Shown here piece by piece: positions 52,341 through 62,739 of a stretch of DNA of 64,000 nucleotides. The stretch spans positions 75,342,634 through 75,406,633 of the forward strand of contig CP154954.1 in NCBI GenBank assembly GCA_039621445.1. The letters run 5' to 3'. Position numbers and translations under genes: made by a program. Every line of letters begins with the position of its first letter. The stretch's first letter is position 1. Under the pieces are notes generated by a model, which made no database searches, had not been told where the DNA came from, and was given only the letters and a program-made list of their open reading frames with translations. Source of the DNA: Euglena gracilis. Lineage: Eukaryota; Euglenida; Euglenophyceae; Euglenales.

Positions 52341-52377
52341 AAATCCTTGAAAAACCCCACGGCACTTCTTGATGTTT

Positions 52378-52505
52378 TAACCGGCGTTTGAGACGCCGGG
52401 TTCAGGACAGAACCGGCGTCCCCCCCACGGGTCTTCCGGACGCCGGTTATCTCCTAAAACCCGGCGTCACGAACGCCGGTTCTGTCCAAAACCCGGCGTC
52501 CGGTT
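52378..52505. mobile_element. Fragment of the 2.18 kb foldback family
   Basis: AACCGGCGTTTGAGACGCCG, CAGGACAGAACCGGCGTCC and CTTCCGGACGCCGGTT match 30003-30125 with several substitutions. Only the inner hairpin cluster of one arm is present. Confidence 0.8.
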
Positions 52506-52990
52506 TGGCTTTTGGCCACAAACCGACTTTTTTTTCCCCTCCTTTGGTGCTTTTTGTTTTTTTGGGACCCCACAAACCACTTTCACCTTGGCTGTTTGAA
52601 TACAAACTGATATCCCCATATGTCCCCCTCCCTCCATTTTCTTGACCAGCCGAGTTTGGGGGAACCTCTTCGGGGCAACGAAAAAAATGATTTTGCGCAA
52701 AGTGAAAATGGCTTCTTCACCCCCCCCCCCCCAGGTTGCAAAGTCGACAGTTGGGTTGAGTTGGGAGGTTTCTAAAGGGGTTCCACCCATGATTTCGCTT
52801 TCCATCTCAAGTTTTTGGAGCACTGGACTTCAAAAAAGGCGTTAGCGTCTCGGTTCCTTTGGGACTAGGGGGACAGAAAAAAGTACATTTTGGTTGTGCC
52901 ATGAAAAAAATTTTCCTCGGCGCTTCGCGCCGGAGAAAAAAAGGATGTGCTCCAAATTTTGTCGGTTCCTCGCCCCCCCGGGAAAAAATT
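52500..52990. repeat. Right arm of the inverted block (copies at 42.0-43.3 kb)
   Basis: Reverse-complement match to 42040-42165 and 42960-43290. The hairpin GGCGCTTCGCGCC lies at 52919-52931. No recognisable protein. Confidence 0.82.
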
Positions 52991-53289
52991 GTTCCGACAC
53001 CGCTGTGCTCAGGTCCAGATTATCAATGCACCCAATGGCTCATCATCATGTCCTTCCAATGATCATTTACCCAAGCATATACTTCAACAACTGTGAGATC
53101 TGTAGCAGAGAAAAATGAAAATTCACTGACAGAATTGTTTGGCAAACCTTTGTCATGGGGAGCTTGACAATACAAATCCAACACAAAGTTTTCACCAGTA
53201 CCTCCTCCATTTTCTTTCGCATCTGCAGCAGGCTGTTCACAATGTCCAAAGTGATGTAACCAATGGCTTTCCCATAACGTCAGATAACA

Positions 53290-53496
53290 ATGCCTAGCAT
53301 ACCCAAGAAAAAAGCATTTTTTTATACCAAAAATGGCCCAAAAATGGCCAAAAATGACCACTTTTGGACCCGAAAATAGGCCGCGCGCCGCCCGCGCGGC
53401 CGCCCTCAGACCCCCTCCCCCCCACCCCCCGCGGCCGCCCGCGCGGTTGCTCGCCCCCCCCCCCCTCAGCCCCTCCCCCCGCTGTGCCCAGCCTCC
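53290..53496 (+). mobile_element. GGAGGCTAGG-family MITE, copy E, left-truncated
   Basis: It begins inside the family middle (TGCCTAGCATACCCAAG) and ends GCTGTGCCCAGCCTCC. The left C-rich block is missing. Its right end abuts an inverted copy of part of the 17.2 kb element. Confidence 0.85.
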
Positions 53497-53995
53497 TATG
53501 CCAAAGTGAGCCACAAAAACAACTTAGCCCCCGAGTATGTTGCCAACTCTGCCTCTCGTGATGCTGAATGCTTGCATTTCTGAAGGATTTTCATGCATTC
53601 CCTGTTTCATCGTTGGTTTTTAACCCCTCCGGACCCCCATCAAGGGCCCACCGACCCCCACCGACCAAAGATTTCCATCTGAGGGTGTTTATGTTTGTGT
53701 AAGGCACTTATTTGGACCCATCCGGAACATTTTCGGGTGATTTGGGCCCGACACAGACATTTTTATGACCACCGACTAGCCACCGACTAGTTTGCATACA
53801 ATTTTCTTCATGGGGGGGGGCTTAAAAGTCAGCGGTTTTGACCCGTTAGTACATTAGAGTGGGTAGTCGGCCGACTAGTCGGCCGACTTCCCACTACCCC
53901 CCCCCCCCACCCCGTCTCACCAACTAGTCACCGACCAGGCCTAGTCGGCCGACCAATTGGGTAGTCGGCCGACTACCCCCCCCCCCCCCCCCAGT
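53497..53995 (-). mobile_element. Inverted partial copy of the 17.2 kb element
   Basis: About 500 bases match the inverse of 17217-17665, including GAAAATCCTTYAGAAATGCA (inverse), GGGTCGGTGGGCCCTTGATG (inverse) and the CTAGTCGGCCGAC palindromes. The right end has a C tract then CAGTTTGCCG, a changed version of CCAGTCTACCG. Confidence 0.82.
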
Positions 53996-54019
53996 TTGCC
54001 GCCATGCGCCAAATTGCCC

Positions 54020-54545
54020 CCCAAAACGATTTGGAAACACAAGGGATATGCCCCCCAAAAACAACTTGGAAACGCAAGAGATTGTGTTATTTTGGGGCCC
54101 TCGAGCAGTTGAATAACAAAAGGGATTTGCCCCCCCCCCCCCAAATGACTTGGAAACACAAGGGGTTTGCCACAAGGGATTTTGTTATTTTGGGGCCTTA
54201 AATCAGTTGAACAACAAAAGGGATTTGCCCCCCAAAACGACTTGGAAACACACGGCTTTTTGCCCCCCCCCCCAAACGACTTGGAAACACAGGGGGTGGG
54301 GGTGGTACGCCGTGGCGAGGGGGGGGGAATGGCGGGGTGTACCATGGTTGCACAATGAAAAATGTGTTGGGTATTTGACAAAAAAATATTCATGTGGATT
54401 CCTGATTTTGAGGGGGTGTTTCCCCCGCGACCCCCCGCGACCCCACCCTGAGCCCGATTTGGGCTCACTTTGGCATAGGCCGTGGGGGGGGGGGGCTCCG
54501 CCCCCCCCCGCACCCCCCCTCCAATAATAAAATCCCTTCTCTTAA
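54020..54545. repeat. Tandem GACTTGGAAACACAAGGG repeats and C-tract pieces
   Basis: (A)ACGACTTGGAAACACA and AACAAAAGGGATTTGCCCCC occur four or five times in 54025-54295. 54450-54545 resembles the 110-bp unit at 17.6-17.9 kb. No coding. Confidence 0.75.
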
Positions 54546-54855
54546 GGTGCTACCCCCTGAACAGAAGTCTTCCCCCCGCCCAGTCCCGTCTCTTCGACTC
54601 GGGTTGAGGCCCCCCTTTCGTTTTCTTCAGCAACCCAAACACACCACACCCACAGCCACCAACCACACCCACGACCCTCTGGGCATTATGGTAGGTTCCT
54701 GATGTTATTTCTCAATTTTTTTTCCTTTTGGGTTTGTAATTTCTAACGTGTGACATCACAAGTTCAAAGTTATAAACGGTGATCCCCACATCACTGCGGT
54801 GAAACCTCAATTGTTATCGCGGTGTTACCGCCTCGTTTAGCACATTGAATTCCTT
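54546..54855. other. No gene recognised
   Basis: AT-richer DNA leading into the candidate exon at 54.86 kb; nothing specific seen. Confidence 0.4.
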
Positions 54856-54860
54856 CCAGC

Positions 54861-55079
54861 ATATGGTTGATTTTTTCTCTTGTGCGTATGGCATTGGCTG
54901 GAATATTGCCGGCACATGCCGATGTGATGAGTTTTGTGACGGATCAAGTCGAAGTCGAGGGGCCACGGTTTTTCGATTCCAACCCAAATGACCAACTCCG
55001 ATTCCTGCAGCGGGCTCAATACAAGCACCTTGGTGACTTGGCTCGATTGTTTTCCCCAATGTTTCCTCAATCAATTGTT
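54861..55079 (+). CDS. Candidate exon, unknown protein
   Basis: After the acceptor-like CCTTCCAG (ending 54860) an open frame of about 72 residues runs through GILPAHADVMSFVTDQVEVE and QLRFLQRAQYKHLGDLARLF to a strong donor-like GTAAGTTT at 55080. Composition is balanced and not GC3-biased, so it may be a decayed transposon gene rather than a host exon. Function unknown. Confidence 0.35.
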
Positions 55080-55265
55080 GTAAGTTTGATGGGGGTACCT
55101 TTGACGGGAGTTTATGTTTGCTCCCGATCGTATTTTTTTTTGTTGTTGGGGTGCAATAACCCTAAGTGGCCTAAGTGGCCCCCCTCTTGATGACACCTTG
55201 GGGTTCTGGGTGTTGCAAACCCATTCCCACCAAAGCACAAGCATCCTGGCATCCGACCATATGCT

Positions 55266-55613
55266 GCTTAACACCTGTCCACCCCACCCCCCGGGAGGGG
55301 GGGTGACTGACTGGTTTTTTCAGAATGACTGACTGGTTTTCTGGCCAAGTGCACCCCCCGACCCGGGGGGGGGGGGGGCGGGGTAGGCCCGAAAATGAAA
55401 AAGTGGCTGGCCTGGCGCAGAAGGCGCCGGAATTTTTTTGAATTTTTTGAGACTTTTTGGCAATATTGCCTTGACAACATGAGCGCATTCAAGGGTGGCC
55501 GATCCCCCCAGGGGGGGTAAAGTGACTGATCAATGTTTTTTTTTTTAGGAAAAGGTGACTGACTGTTTTTTTCAGAGTGGAAAGTGACCGCCCCCTGGGG
55601 GGTCGCTAAGCAA
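55266..55613. mobile_element. MITE with GCTTAACACC ends, copy 1
   Basis: GCTTAACACCTGTCCACC at the left and GGGGTCGCTAAGC at the right are imperfect inverted ends. Inside are two GTGACTGACTGGTTTTT-type units, C/G palindromes, a GGCGCAGAAGGCGCC hairpin and TTTTTGGCAATATTGCCTTG. A close relative lies at 57716-58035. Confidence 0.8.
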
Positions 55614-57715
55614 TGGTATGCATCCGACCCCGAATTGACCAGGAGGGCCCTCTTGTGTGAATTGCGCATTTGGGGCCGGCACATCAGAACTTTCCCCGCT
55701 AGGCACTGCAGGCACTCTCCTGAAGCAATTGGCTTTGTTCCCTCATTCTGTGGCCCACTATCAGCGGGATCCATTTGGTTTCCGGTGTTTTTTTAGGGCC
55801 TTCTATGGTTGATGCCTTTGTGCAGATTTGGGCGAAAATTGGCAGGGGAAAAATATTCAAATATGGAGGATGTTGTATTGTTGTAGCATTTTCCTCCAAA
55901 AGCAACAAACCATCCCAGCCCCAGGTAAATTGGACGATGCCTGAACCCCAAAATCAAGTGCCCCCAAACCTCCAAATTTTCTGTCTACATCCCACATGTG
56001 AGGATATTAATCCTCTTTTTCACGCCTTGCTTCGGCTTGATTGGATAACACTGCCTTCCAGGTTCTATCGATGAAGAAAAATTGTTGCGATGAAATTCAT
56101 GCAATTCTGTTCATATTTCCAAATATTAAAAAGTGATGATCACCAGACCATTTCCCCTCTGACCAGAGAAGAAATAATTTTTGTCAGCCTTAGATTGATT
56201 CCCAGCCACCGAATGCCTAGAGGACTTTGACCAATTTCCCGAATCCTTTTTGGCATTCTTTTGGTGTGAACGTTTTGGTGGTCGAAGGTGCCCCTTACTT
56301 GTTGCCTGCTCATATACCTGCTGATGACATTGCAGAGGCCATTGTGCAGTTCATCATGCCGTTCTGGCAACGGACAAAATGCTCAATCAGATGATTCTTG
56401 CAACAAATTGAAGTTTCATGGTTGTGCACCAAGCCAGCCTACGGATGTTACTCCAATCATCAGACCATAAAACGCGAACCCCGGTCACTGTTTTGATCTT
56501 TTTTCCAGCATTTTGCTCAAAAAATCTGTTCAATCCCACAGTTTTGAGAATATTTAAATCAAACCCACCAAGAAGCTGACACATACCAACAAAACTGGGG
56601 TGTGTGTTGCACTTTGTCATGTTGTTTCAAATTTCTCAGCAATTAGATTTTTTTTTTATTGTGATATTACCAATCGAAAAGTTTCAATCCGAGCTTGCAC
56701 TGGGAAGCACACATCCAGCAAGCAATCTTTCCCCAGCCAGCCCAGATTCTCAGCGTTTGAGCTCCCCTTGTGGAGGGTTTTTCAGTGACTCTTTCAAATG
56801 TATTCTCATTCCCATATTTTTATGCATCCCTTAAAGGTGTAATTAAAAAGGTGTACTTTGCCCGCTGCCATGCCATTCTTCCAACATCTGTGGCCTGTGG
56901 CGTTTCGGATGAACCATGCTGTTGCCTGCTTGTCTCTTCCCCTCCCTTTGCGGACGTATTTGGGCAGTTGTACCTAAATGAACAGGTTCGTTGAATGGAA
57001 TAGGGAAGGTGCTTAGGCAACGAGGTGCGTCTTTTAAAAAATTGATCGGATATTTAATGGTTTTAATAAATTTAATGAGATTTCAGACTTTTCAAAGTGT
57101 TTTTCAAGGCTGGTGCCCTGGGAGATGGGCCAAAAGGTGGGAGGGGATCGGGACCCATTTCTGGGGCTCATTTCAGAGTTTGAAAATTTCCGGTTCTTCG
57201 TGCCATTCCTCCTTTGGGGTAGCCCGGCCGGGGGGGGGGGTTGCGGACCCGGACCCCCCCATGCCCCCACCCACCCGCCAAAGTGGACTAAAGTGGGTGG
57301 GTGGTGAGGGTGAGTGGGTGAGTTCTTTAAAAACGCAGCAGCGTGGCCGAGACAACCTCAAGGTGGATCCAAGTCGCTGCCCAGGCATGCTTTCCTGCCC
57401 CTGTGACTTTTGCTTCATGCATGAATGAGCCAACTTCTCCACACAGAAATCACAGGTGTTTTGAGAATTGTCCTTGATTTTTGGCTGAAAGCACCATTTT
57501 TGCTGCGAGGCCGCCAATGGTGATGTTGCGTTGGAAAGTGACAAATCCATCTGAAACCCAGAAGTCCAAAACAAAAGTGATAAAGCCCAAGAAGGGTTTA
57601 GAACAGATGACCTTAAATTTGCTCCAAAAGAGTAACGTCTTGTGGTACAATTACAGGAAGGAACACTGCCACCTGCGAAAAGAGACCCACAATTATGGTA
57701 ATCCCTGAGCATACC
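55614..57715. other. No gene recognised
   Basis: Ordinary-complexity DNA. A short C-tract piece lies at 57225-57310. Frames of up to 145 codons are open but carry no recognisable motif or GC3 bias. Confidence 0.4.
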
Positions 57716-58035
57716 ATTGCTTAACACCTGTCCCACCGGCCCCCCCCCCCCCGGCCGGGGGGGGTGCCTGACTGGTTTTTTTTTAAGAGTGACTGACTGG
57801 TTTTCTGGCCAAGAGCCCCCCCAGGTGGGGGGGGGTGGCCTGAAAATGAAAAAGTGGCCTTTCCGGCGCCTTCGAAGGCACCGGAAATTTTTTGAATTTT
57901 TTTGAGACTTTTTGGCAATATTGCCTTGCCAACATGAGCGCATTCAAGAGTGGCCGATCCCCCCCGGGGGGGGTAAAGTGACTGGTTTTTTTCAGAGTGG
58001 AAAGTGACCCCCCCCCCCCTAGGGGGTCGCTAAGC
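57716..58035. mobile_element. MITE with GCTTAACACC ends, copy 2
   Basis: Same order as copy 1: GCTTAACACCTGTCCCACC, GACTGACTGGTTTT, C/G palindromes, the hairpin CCGGCGCCTTCG...GCACCGG (57863-57883), TTTTTGGCAATATTGCCTTG, GTGGCCGATCCCCCC and GGGGGTCGCTAAGCAA. Confidence 0.82.
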
Positions 58036-58192
58036 AAAGGTATCATGCTAGTTTCCCCCCCAAAATGAAATATACACATAGCACATTATGGTGCGGGGGA
58101 CCCCCTAGGGGGTCGCTAAGCAAAGGTATCATGCTAGTTTCCCCCCCAAAATGAAATATACACATAGCACATTATGGTGCGGGGGATTATGC
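58021..58192. repeat. 86-bp tandem duplication
   Basis: AGGGGGTCGCTAAGCAAAGG and the 60 bases after it occur twice, at 58021 and 58107, apparently without differences. The unit includes the right end of the MITE plus its flank, so the duplication happened after insertion. Confidence 0.93.
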
Positions 58193-58802
58193 GGTGTCGA
58201 ATCCCTGATTTCTGTGTTTTTTTTGTTCCAACCTTTTGGCTGAAGTTGTACCCCAAGCATAAACGTCCTTCAGGTCTTAGGTCTTGCAGACCCCCCCCCC
58301 CCCCGGACCTTGGAGGGGCTGCAGCAGCCAGCCCCAATTTCGACCCAGCCGCAGCAGCACCCTCCCCCCCGGGGGGCGCTGCTAATCCAGCTTTGCCAGC
58401 CGTTGGCCCGGGGGGGGGGGGGTGGCTACCTGCAGACCCTAACTGAGCCTTGCTGGAGGGGACATTCGATGCGGGAAGGGAAAAAAGGCAAACAAAAAGA
58501 CCAGTGCACAGGCTATCTGGGTGGTGTGCCGCCAGGAGTAATCAGCGCCTCATTCCATCATCTCGCAAGGCCAGTAAAGCTTTGCACTGTTCCAAGACGA
58601 TTCACATGCCCCAGTGATTAGGCAACAGGGCAGAAATGGTTTTAAGGACCCAGGGGCCAGCCATCCAGGGGGGGGGGGCAATGCTGGAATTATGGGCTGA
58701 TGTGAAGTTTGGGCTGGGCTGGCTCATCTTTTTGCTGCTGAGAACCTGAATGCCCCCAAGCATTGGCCCAGCTTTGCTTCCCTAACCCCTCCGCTCCACC
58801 GG

Positions 58803-58965
58803 TGCAGGCCTCCAGGCCGAGGAGATGCTGCCGGTGTGCACCGTCTTCCGCCAGGACACCAACGGCGTCCTCTTCTGCCTGCACGTGCGGCCTCCGCTGC
58901 GCCAGTCCGAGCCCTGGCGCCCCGACCAAGGAACCGTCCTTCTGGTGGCACTCACAGCCAGGGTA
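58803..58965 (+). CDS. GC3-rich exon candidate 1, unknown protein
   Basis: After the acceptor CCACCGGTGCAG an open frame reads GLQAEEMLPVCTVFRQDTNG, FCLHVRPPLRQSEPWRPDQG and TVLLVALTA. Nearly every codon ends in G or C, in sharp contrast to the flanks. This is the strongest sign of a host gene in the window. The donor is probably near 58961 (CAGGGTATT) but is weak. I recognise no family. Probably spliced to the blocks at 59.64 and 62.52 kb on the same strand. Confidence 0.55.
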
Positions 58966-58974
58966 TTAAGCGAG

Positions 58975-59240
58975 CGGTGGTTTTGCAGGAGGAGGGGTCC
59001 AGACCCCCCCCTCCTCCCCCCTTCAGACCGAAGGGGGGTCCAGGACCCCCCAGTAACCAAAATTTTTTTCTGGCGCTTTGCGCCGGGGGAGATGAATTTT
59101 TTTGGGTATGTTTTACACAAAAAATGCAATTTTTGATCCTTTTGAAAGGTCCGAAAAATTCCGCGCTTTGCACTGGATTTTTTTTTGAACAGGGGAGGGG
59201 GGTACCCCTTCCTCTAGAGGAGGGGCCTCCAGACTCTTCT
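58975..59240. repeat. C-tract repeat in a putative intron
   Basis: GAGGAGGGGTCCAGACCCCC, a GGTCCAGGACCCCCC palindrome, the hairpin TGGCGCTTTGCGCC (59071-59084) and a final GGGGTACCCC...CTCTAGAGG palindrome. It lies between exon candidates 1 and 2. Confidence 0.55.
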
Positions 59241-59394
59241 CGTCGCTCACTAAATACCTTGCTGCTGGCTCCACGTGTGTGGATACGTGGAGCCAGTGTC
59301 ACCATGTATATGTCAAATGGAACTTTTGTTTTGCATCCTCCCACTAACGTCTAAATCTGCAGCCTTTTCCTCCCTCGTCGACCTCATGTTTCTG

Positions 59395-59615
59395 TCTTGC
59401 GCATATGCACATGCGTACATGTGCACACGTTTACATGTGGTCGCACACATATGTACATATGTCCATATACACATTTATGTGATACACACACATATGCATG
59501 CACATACACATATGCGTGTGCACATATGTGCATACACATGCACCTGCGTGCATGCGTGCTGTCACACACAGTGTACGCGTGCCGTACATGTGTGTATATG
59601 TGTGTGCATTCGTGA
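59395..59615. repeat. Degenerate CACATATG/CATGCA purine-pyrimidine repeat
   Basis: Alternating purine-pyrimidine DNA (ACATATGCACATGCG type) runs for about 220 bases. The Cys/His/Thr-rich frames over it are artefacts. Confidence 0.85.
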
Positions 59616-59639
59616 ACCTGTGATTTGCTTTGCTGGGTC

Positions 59640-59812
59640 CACCCCGCCCGGGCGTCCCCTGCCCCGGACATGCCCGCTGGGCACCGCCTGGCGGCGACGT
59701 TCCGCTCCGCGCTACTGCTGATGGGCCCGACGAGCGACGTCGCGCTGGTGCGGAACACCCTGCTGAGCGCCTACGTGGCGATGGGGGCCCAGGCCGCCCC
59801 TCAGCGCCGTGG
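59640..59812 (+). CDS. GC3-rich exon candidate 2, unknown protein
   Basis: The frame reads VHPARASPAPDMPAGHRLAA, FRSALLLMGPTSDVALVRNT and LLSAYVAMGAQAAPQRR, with almost all codons ending in G or C. No AG acceptor precedes it within about 40 bases (the upstream sequence is TTTGCTTTGCTGGGTCC), so the boundary may be unconventional or misplaced. A GT (CCGTGGTGGGTGG) follows near 59808. Family unknown. Confidence 0.5.
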
Positions 59813-59815
59813 TGG

Positions 59816-60530
59816 GTGGGGGCCAGGGCTGGATCCCTGTGTGTGACCCGTTGTGTGTGGGACCCCCCCCCCCGCCCCCGGGGTGAGTGTTTTGAAGAGC
59901 GGGTTTGATGGTTTGGACCCTGGCAGCCTGGGGTGGTTCACTGGCCGTCATGCAGGGGTACGTATTTTTTTTTATCTGGGCTTCAACTCATTTTGGGATG
60001 TTGCGGTGGGTGGATAGCTCCGGGGGCGTTGTTTGGGGTTTCGTAAGAAAAAAGCGTCGTTTGGAAGTTTGCAGGTCCCAATGCTCTGTCGGTCCGACAG
60101 TGCCATGCATTTCTCTGTTTTTTTGTGAATTTTCAGAGCGATCGGATCTTTCTCCGCGACCATTTGTCGAAATTTGTGTGGCATTTCTCGAATGGAAACG
60201 GAGAGGCCCTTGGCCACAGGTCATTTGGCTGACCTCCGCTGGCCGCCACCCTAAATCAACTCGCAACGTTCTGCAGCATTTTCTTGCTTCGACGTTCAAC
60301 CCCCCAAAAAGCCTCCCCTCCCCTTGGCAACTGCATTCCCTGTGTTTTGTCTCTCATCCAACTTGCAGCAGCACATTCCCAAACATGGTGTTTAGTTCCA
60401 AAGATCTGGAATTTCGAAAAAAAATTCAAAATGCTCAGAATTGTCAGTTTGTTTTTGAGGATTTTTTTGTGGAATTTTGGAAATGGGGGTTTCTGGTGGT
60501 CATCATCGGGTGTTGAATGCAACCCTCTGG
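59816..60530. other. No gene recognised
   Basis: Ordinary-complexity DNA, probably intron if the flanking exon candidates belong together. Confidence 0.4.
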
Positions 60531-60539
60531 CATTTGGAG

Positions 60540-60890
60540 GGGGGTGGGAATGATTTTCGCATTTTTTTTGCATTGCGCAATTTTTTTTGCACATTTTTTT
60601 TTGCCTTTTGGCACAGTTTTTTCTCGATTTCCCCATTTTTTTTCATTTTTTTTTGCATATTTTGTAGCTTTATGCTTTTTTATTTTTTTGAAACTGACTT
60701 TTTTTTTTCCCCTTCAAATTTTATATATTTTTGTAAATTTAGTGCCATTTTTGCATGTTTGTTTTTAGGTAATTGTTGCATTTCCGTGATTTTTTTTAAA
60801 AAACTTTTCTTTCAGGTATCGCACTTTTCCGCATTTTTTCCAATAGTGCGCATTTTTGTTCATTTTTGTGCATTTACTTTTTTTGCTCAA
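60540..60890. repeat. T-rich GCATTTTTTTT region
   Basis: Degenerate repetition of GCATTTTTTTTG-like words over about 350 bases; low complexity. Confidence 0.7.
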
Positions 60891-60904
60891 TCACCAAACA
60901 ACCT

Positions 60905-61096
60905 GCTCTCCTGGCCAACGCGGGAGATACTGTGCGCGGTGGGGCAGATAGGGCAGCCTGCTTGGGGGTGGATTATCTGCGGCCGCAATGCCATGCTGTA
61001 TGATGTCCCTGCATTGCAGATGGTGGACTGTGCAACTCCCGGTGTGCCTGGCAGATGTATGGGTTGGACGGGGAAGCCCGAGACAGGGGTAGCATA
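60905..61096 (+). other. Weak exon-like open frame
   Basis: A frame reading REILCAVGQIGQPAWGWIIC, then GRNAMLYDVPALQMVDC, ending at a stop at 61094. GC3 is only moderate, so it could be a chance frame. No family recognised. Confidence 0.22.
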
Positions 61097-61259
61097 GCCT
61101 CATAACCTCTTACACAAATTCCAGCTTAACTGTACACCGGGTTCAACTTAGGTCGAGTTCAGAATCGCTGAGGGACCGTACCGACCGTAGCTTTTCAGGG
61201 TCGAAAGCGTTGCACTAATTTGGGCTCGGAAAAATACCACCGTCTGGCCTGCCTAACCA

Positions 61260-61690
61260 CAAAGACCCCGGGTCTGTTTTTTTTTGGGCCTGTTGCTGAA
61301 AATCCCAGGGAAGAGTCTTATTTTTTTGGGAGGGGCCTACTTTTTGAATTTTTGCTGAAAAATTCGACCGAAAAACGCCTTCCCACGTGAGGGTCCAAAA
61401 ATAGGTCCAAGAGGGCAATTTTGGTAATGCTGTGATGAGCAAGAATTGTCCCAAAAATGCCAATTTTAACATTTGAAAAATCGGCAAAAATAAAAACATC
61501 CAAAAAATCACCCCCCTTTGGGGGTGATCGCCGTTTTAGGGGGGTCTATCTTTTGGATTTTCCCCCAAATTCCTGAGAGGGGGGCCCTTATTTGGGGGGG
61601 GGGGGGGCTAGTTTTTTTTGGATTTTTGCTGAAAATCGGCAGGGGTAGTTATTTTTTGGGGGCGGGTTTGGGGGGGTTTAACAGCAAGCT
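61260..61690. repeat. Diverged GGGTCTTATTTT repeat region
   Basis: Units such as AGAGTCTTATTTTTTTGGG, GGATTTTTGCTGAAAA and GGGGCTAGTTTTTTTTGG relate it to 6290-6760. Confidence 0.55.
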
Positions 61691-62101
61691 AGATCAGCGA
61701 ATGCAGAGGTGGGAGACAAGTGCCAGAGTTACAGAAACAGGTGACAATTTCGACAGTCCGGGTCAGAGGGAAAATATTGATTTCTTTGACCGCCAGTCAA
61801 ACACAAAAATTCAAAAAGTTAGCTTTTACATTGTCTCTCCCCCCTGCCCCCTGGACATTGTCCTTTAAACTCCGTGCTCGCCAACCTGTGCGTATAGGAC
61901 CTGTCTCCTACCCGCTGACTGTCTTTTACCCGCCGACTGTCTCCAAACAGTTTGCATATTTTTTTTGTTGTGGCAGTTTGCATATTTTCTTTCACTGAGA
62001 AAATACGCGTTTTCTGATTTATTATTCACAGGTTTTTGCTGATGTTCATTCATAGACCAGATTTTGAGACAATAAATAACATAACATAAAGCCTGTGTTA
62101 T

Positions 62102-62215
62102 TATATATATGTATATATATGTAAAAATATGCATATATATGTATATATATGTATGTATATGTAAAAATATGCATATATATGTATATATATGTATGTATAT
62201 ATATGTATATATAAT
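62102..62215. repeat. TATATG microsatellite
   Basis: ATATATATGTATATATATG repeats with two copies of GTAAAAATATGCATATATAT. Confidence 0.93.
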
Positions 62216-62422
62216 ACAACGCCTGTGGTTTTGGAACTTTGAATTGTCTTATGGAAAAAATACCACCATTTTCCTTTTTTTTTTTTTAGATGAGATAGGC
62301 AAATAGATAGAAAATTTAGATTTCCCTATAATTCTTGTTTTCAAAATCAAAAATATCCCACAATTTTTTTTCGCTGAATATTTTCCGGGATTTTCGTTGC
62401 TGGTAATTTTGTCTGCACTGTA

Positions 62423-62448
62423 GACAGACAGACAGACAGATAGGCAGA
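62423..62448. repeat. GACA microsatellite
   Basis: Six GACA/GATA units. Confidence 0.9.
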
Positions 62449-62520
62449 CCGAATATATCCACGGGGGGGGGGGGTTGCTCATGGAGGCTGCCCCATCTCC
62501 CTGGCCTCTTCTGCTTCCCA

Positions 62521-62650
62521 GAGACGCGGCTGAAGCAGAACTCGCTGGCGCTTGCCCGCGCCGCCCTCGGGCAGCTGTGCACCTCCAAGCGGCCTGTCCG
62601 CATCCGCTTCGTCCAGGCGTACCTCCGCCCCGGGATTGGCCGAACCGGTG
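62521..62650 (+). CDS. GC3-rich exon candidate 3, unknown protein
   Basis: The acceptor TTCTGCTTCCCAG ends at 62520. The open frame that follows reads ETRLKQNSLALARAALGQLC, then TSKRPVRIRFVQAYLRPGIG, with about nine of ten codons ending in G or C. A donor-like CCGGTGTTGG lies at about 62647. It shares codon use and strand with the blocks at 58.8 and 59.6 kb. Family unknown. Confidence 0.6.
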
Positions 62651-62739
62651 TTGGGGGCCGGACACCTGGACAGCTGCGTTCCAGAAAGATCTTGGGGCTG
62701 AAACTTGGGGCTCTCTGTCACAGGTCAGGGTCTTATAGC

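Noticed and set aside
240-53500. CRISPR array
   Set aside because: The spaced repeats are microsatellites, minisatellites or transposon ends; none has uniform repeats with unique uniform spacers, and the DNA is eukaryotic.
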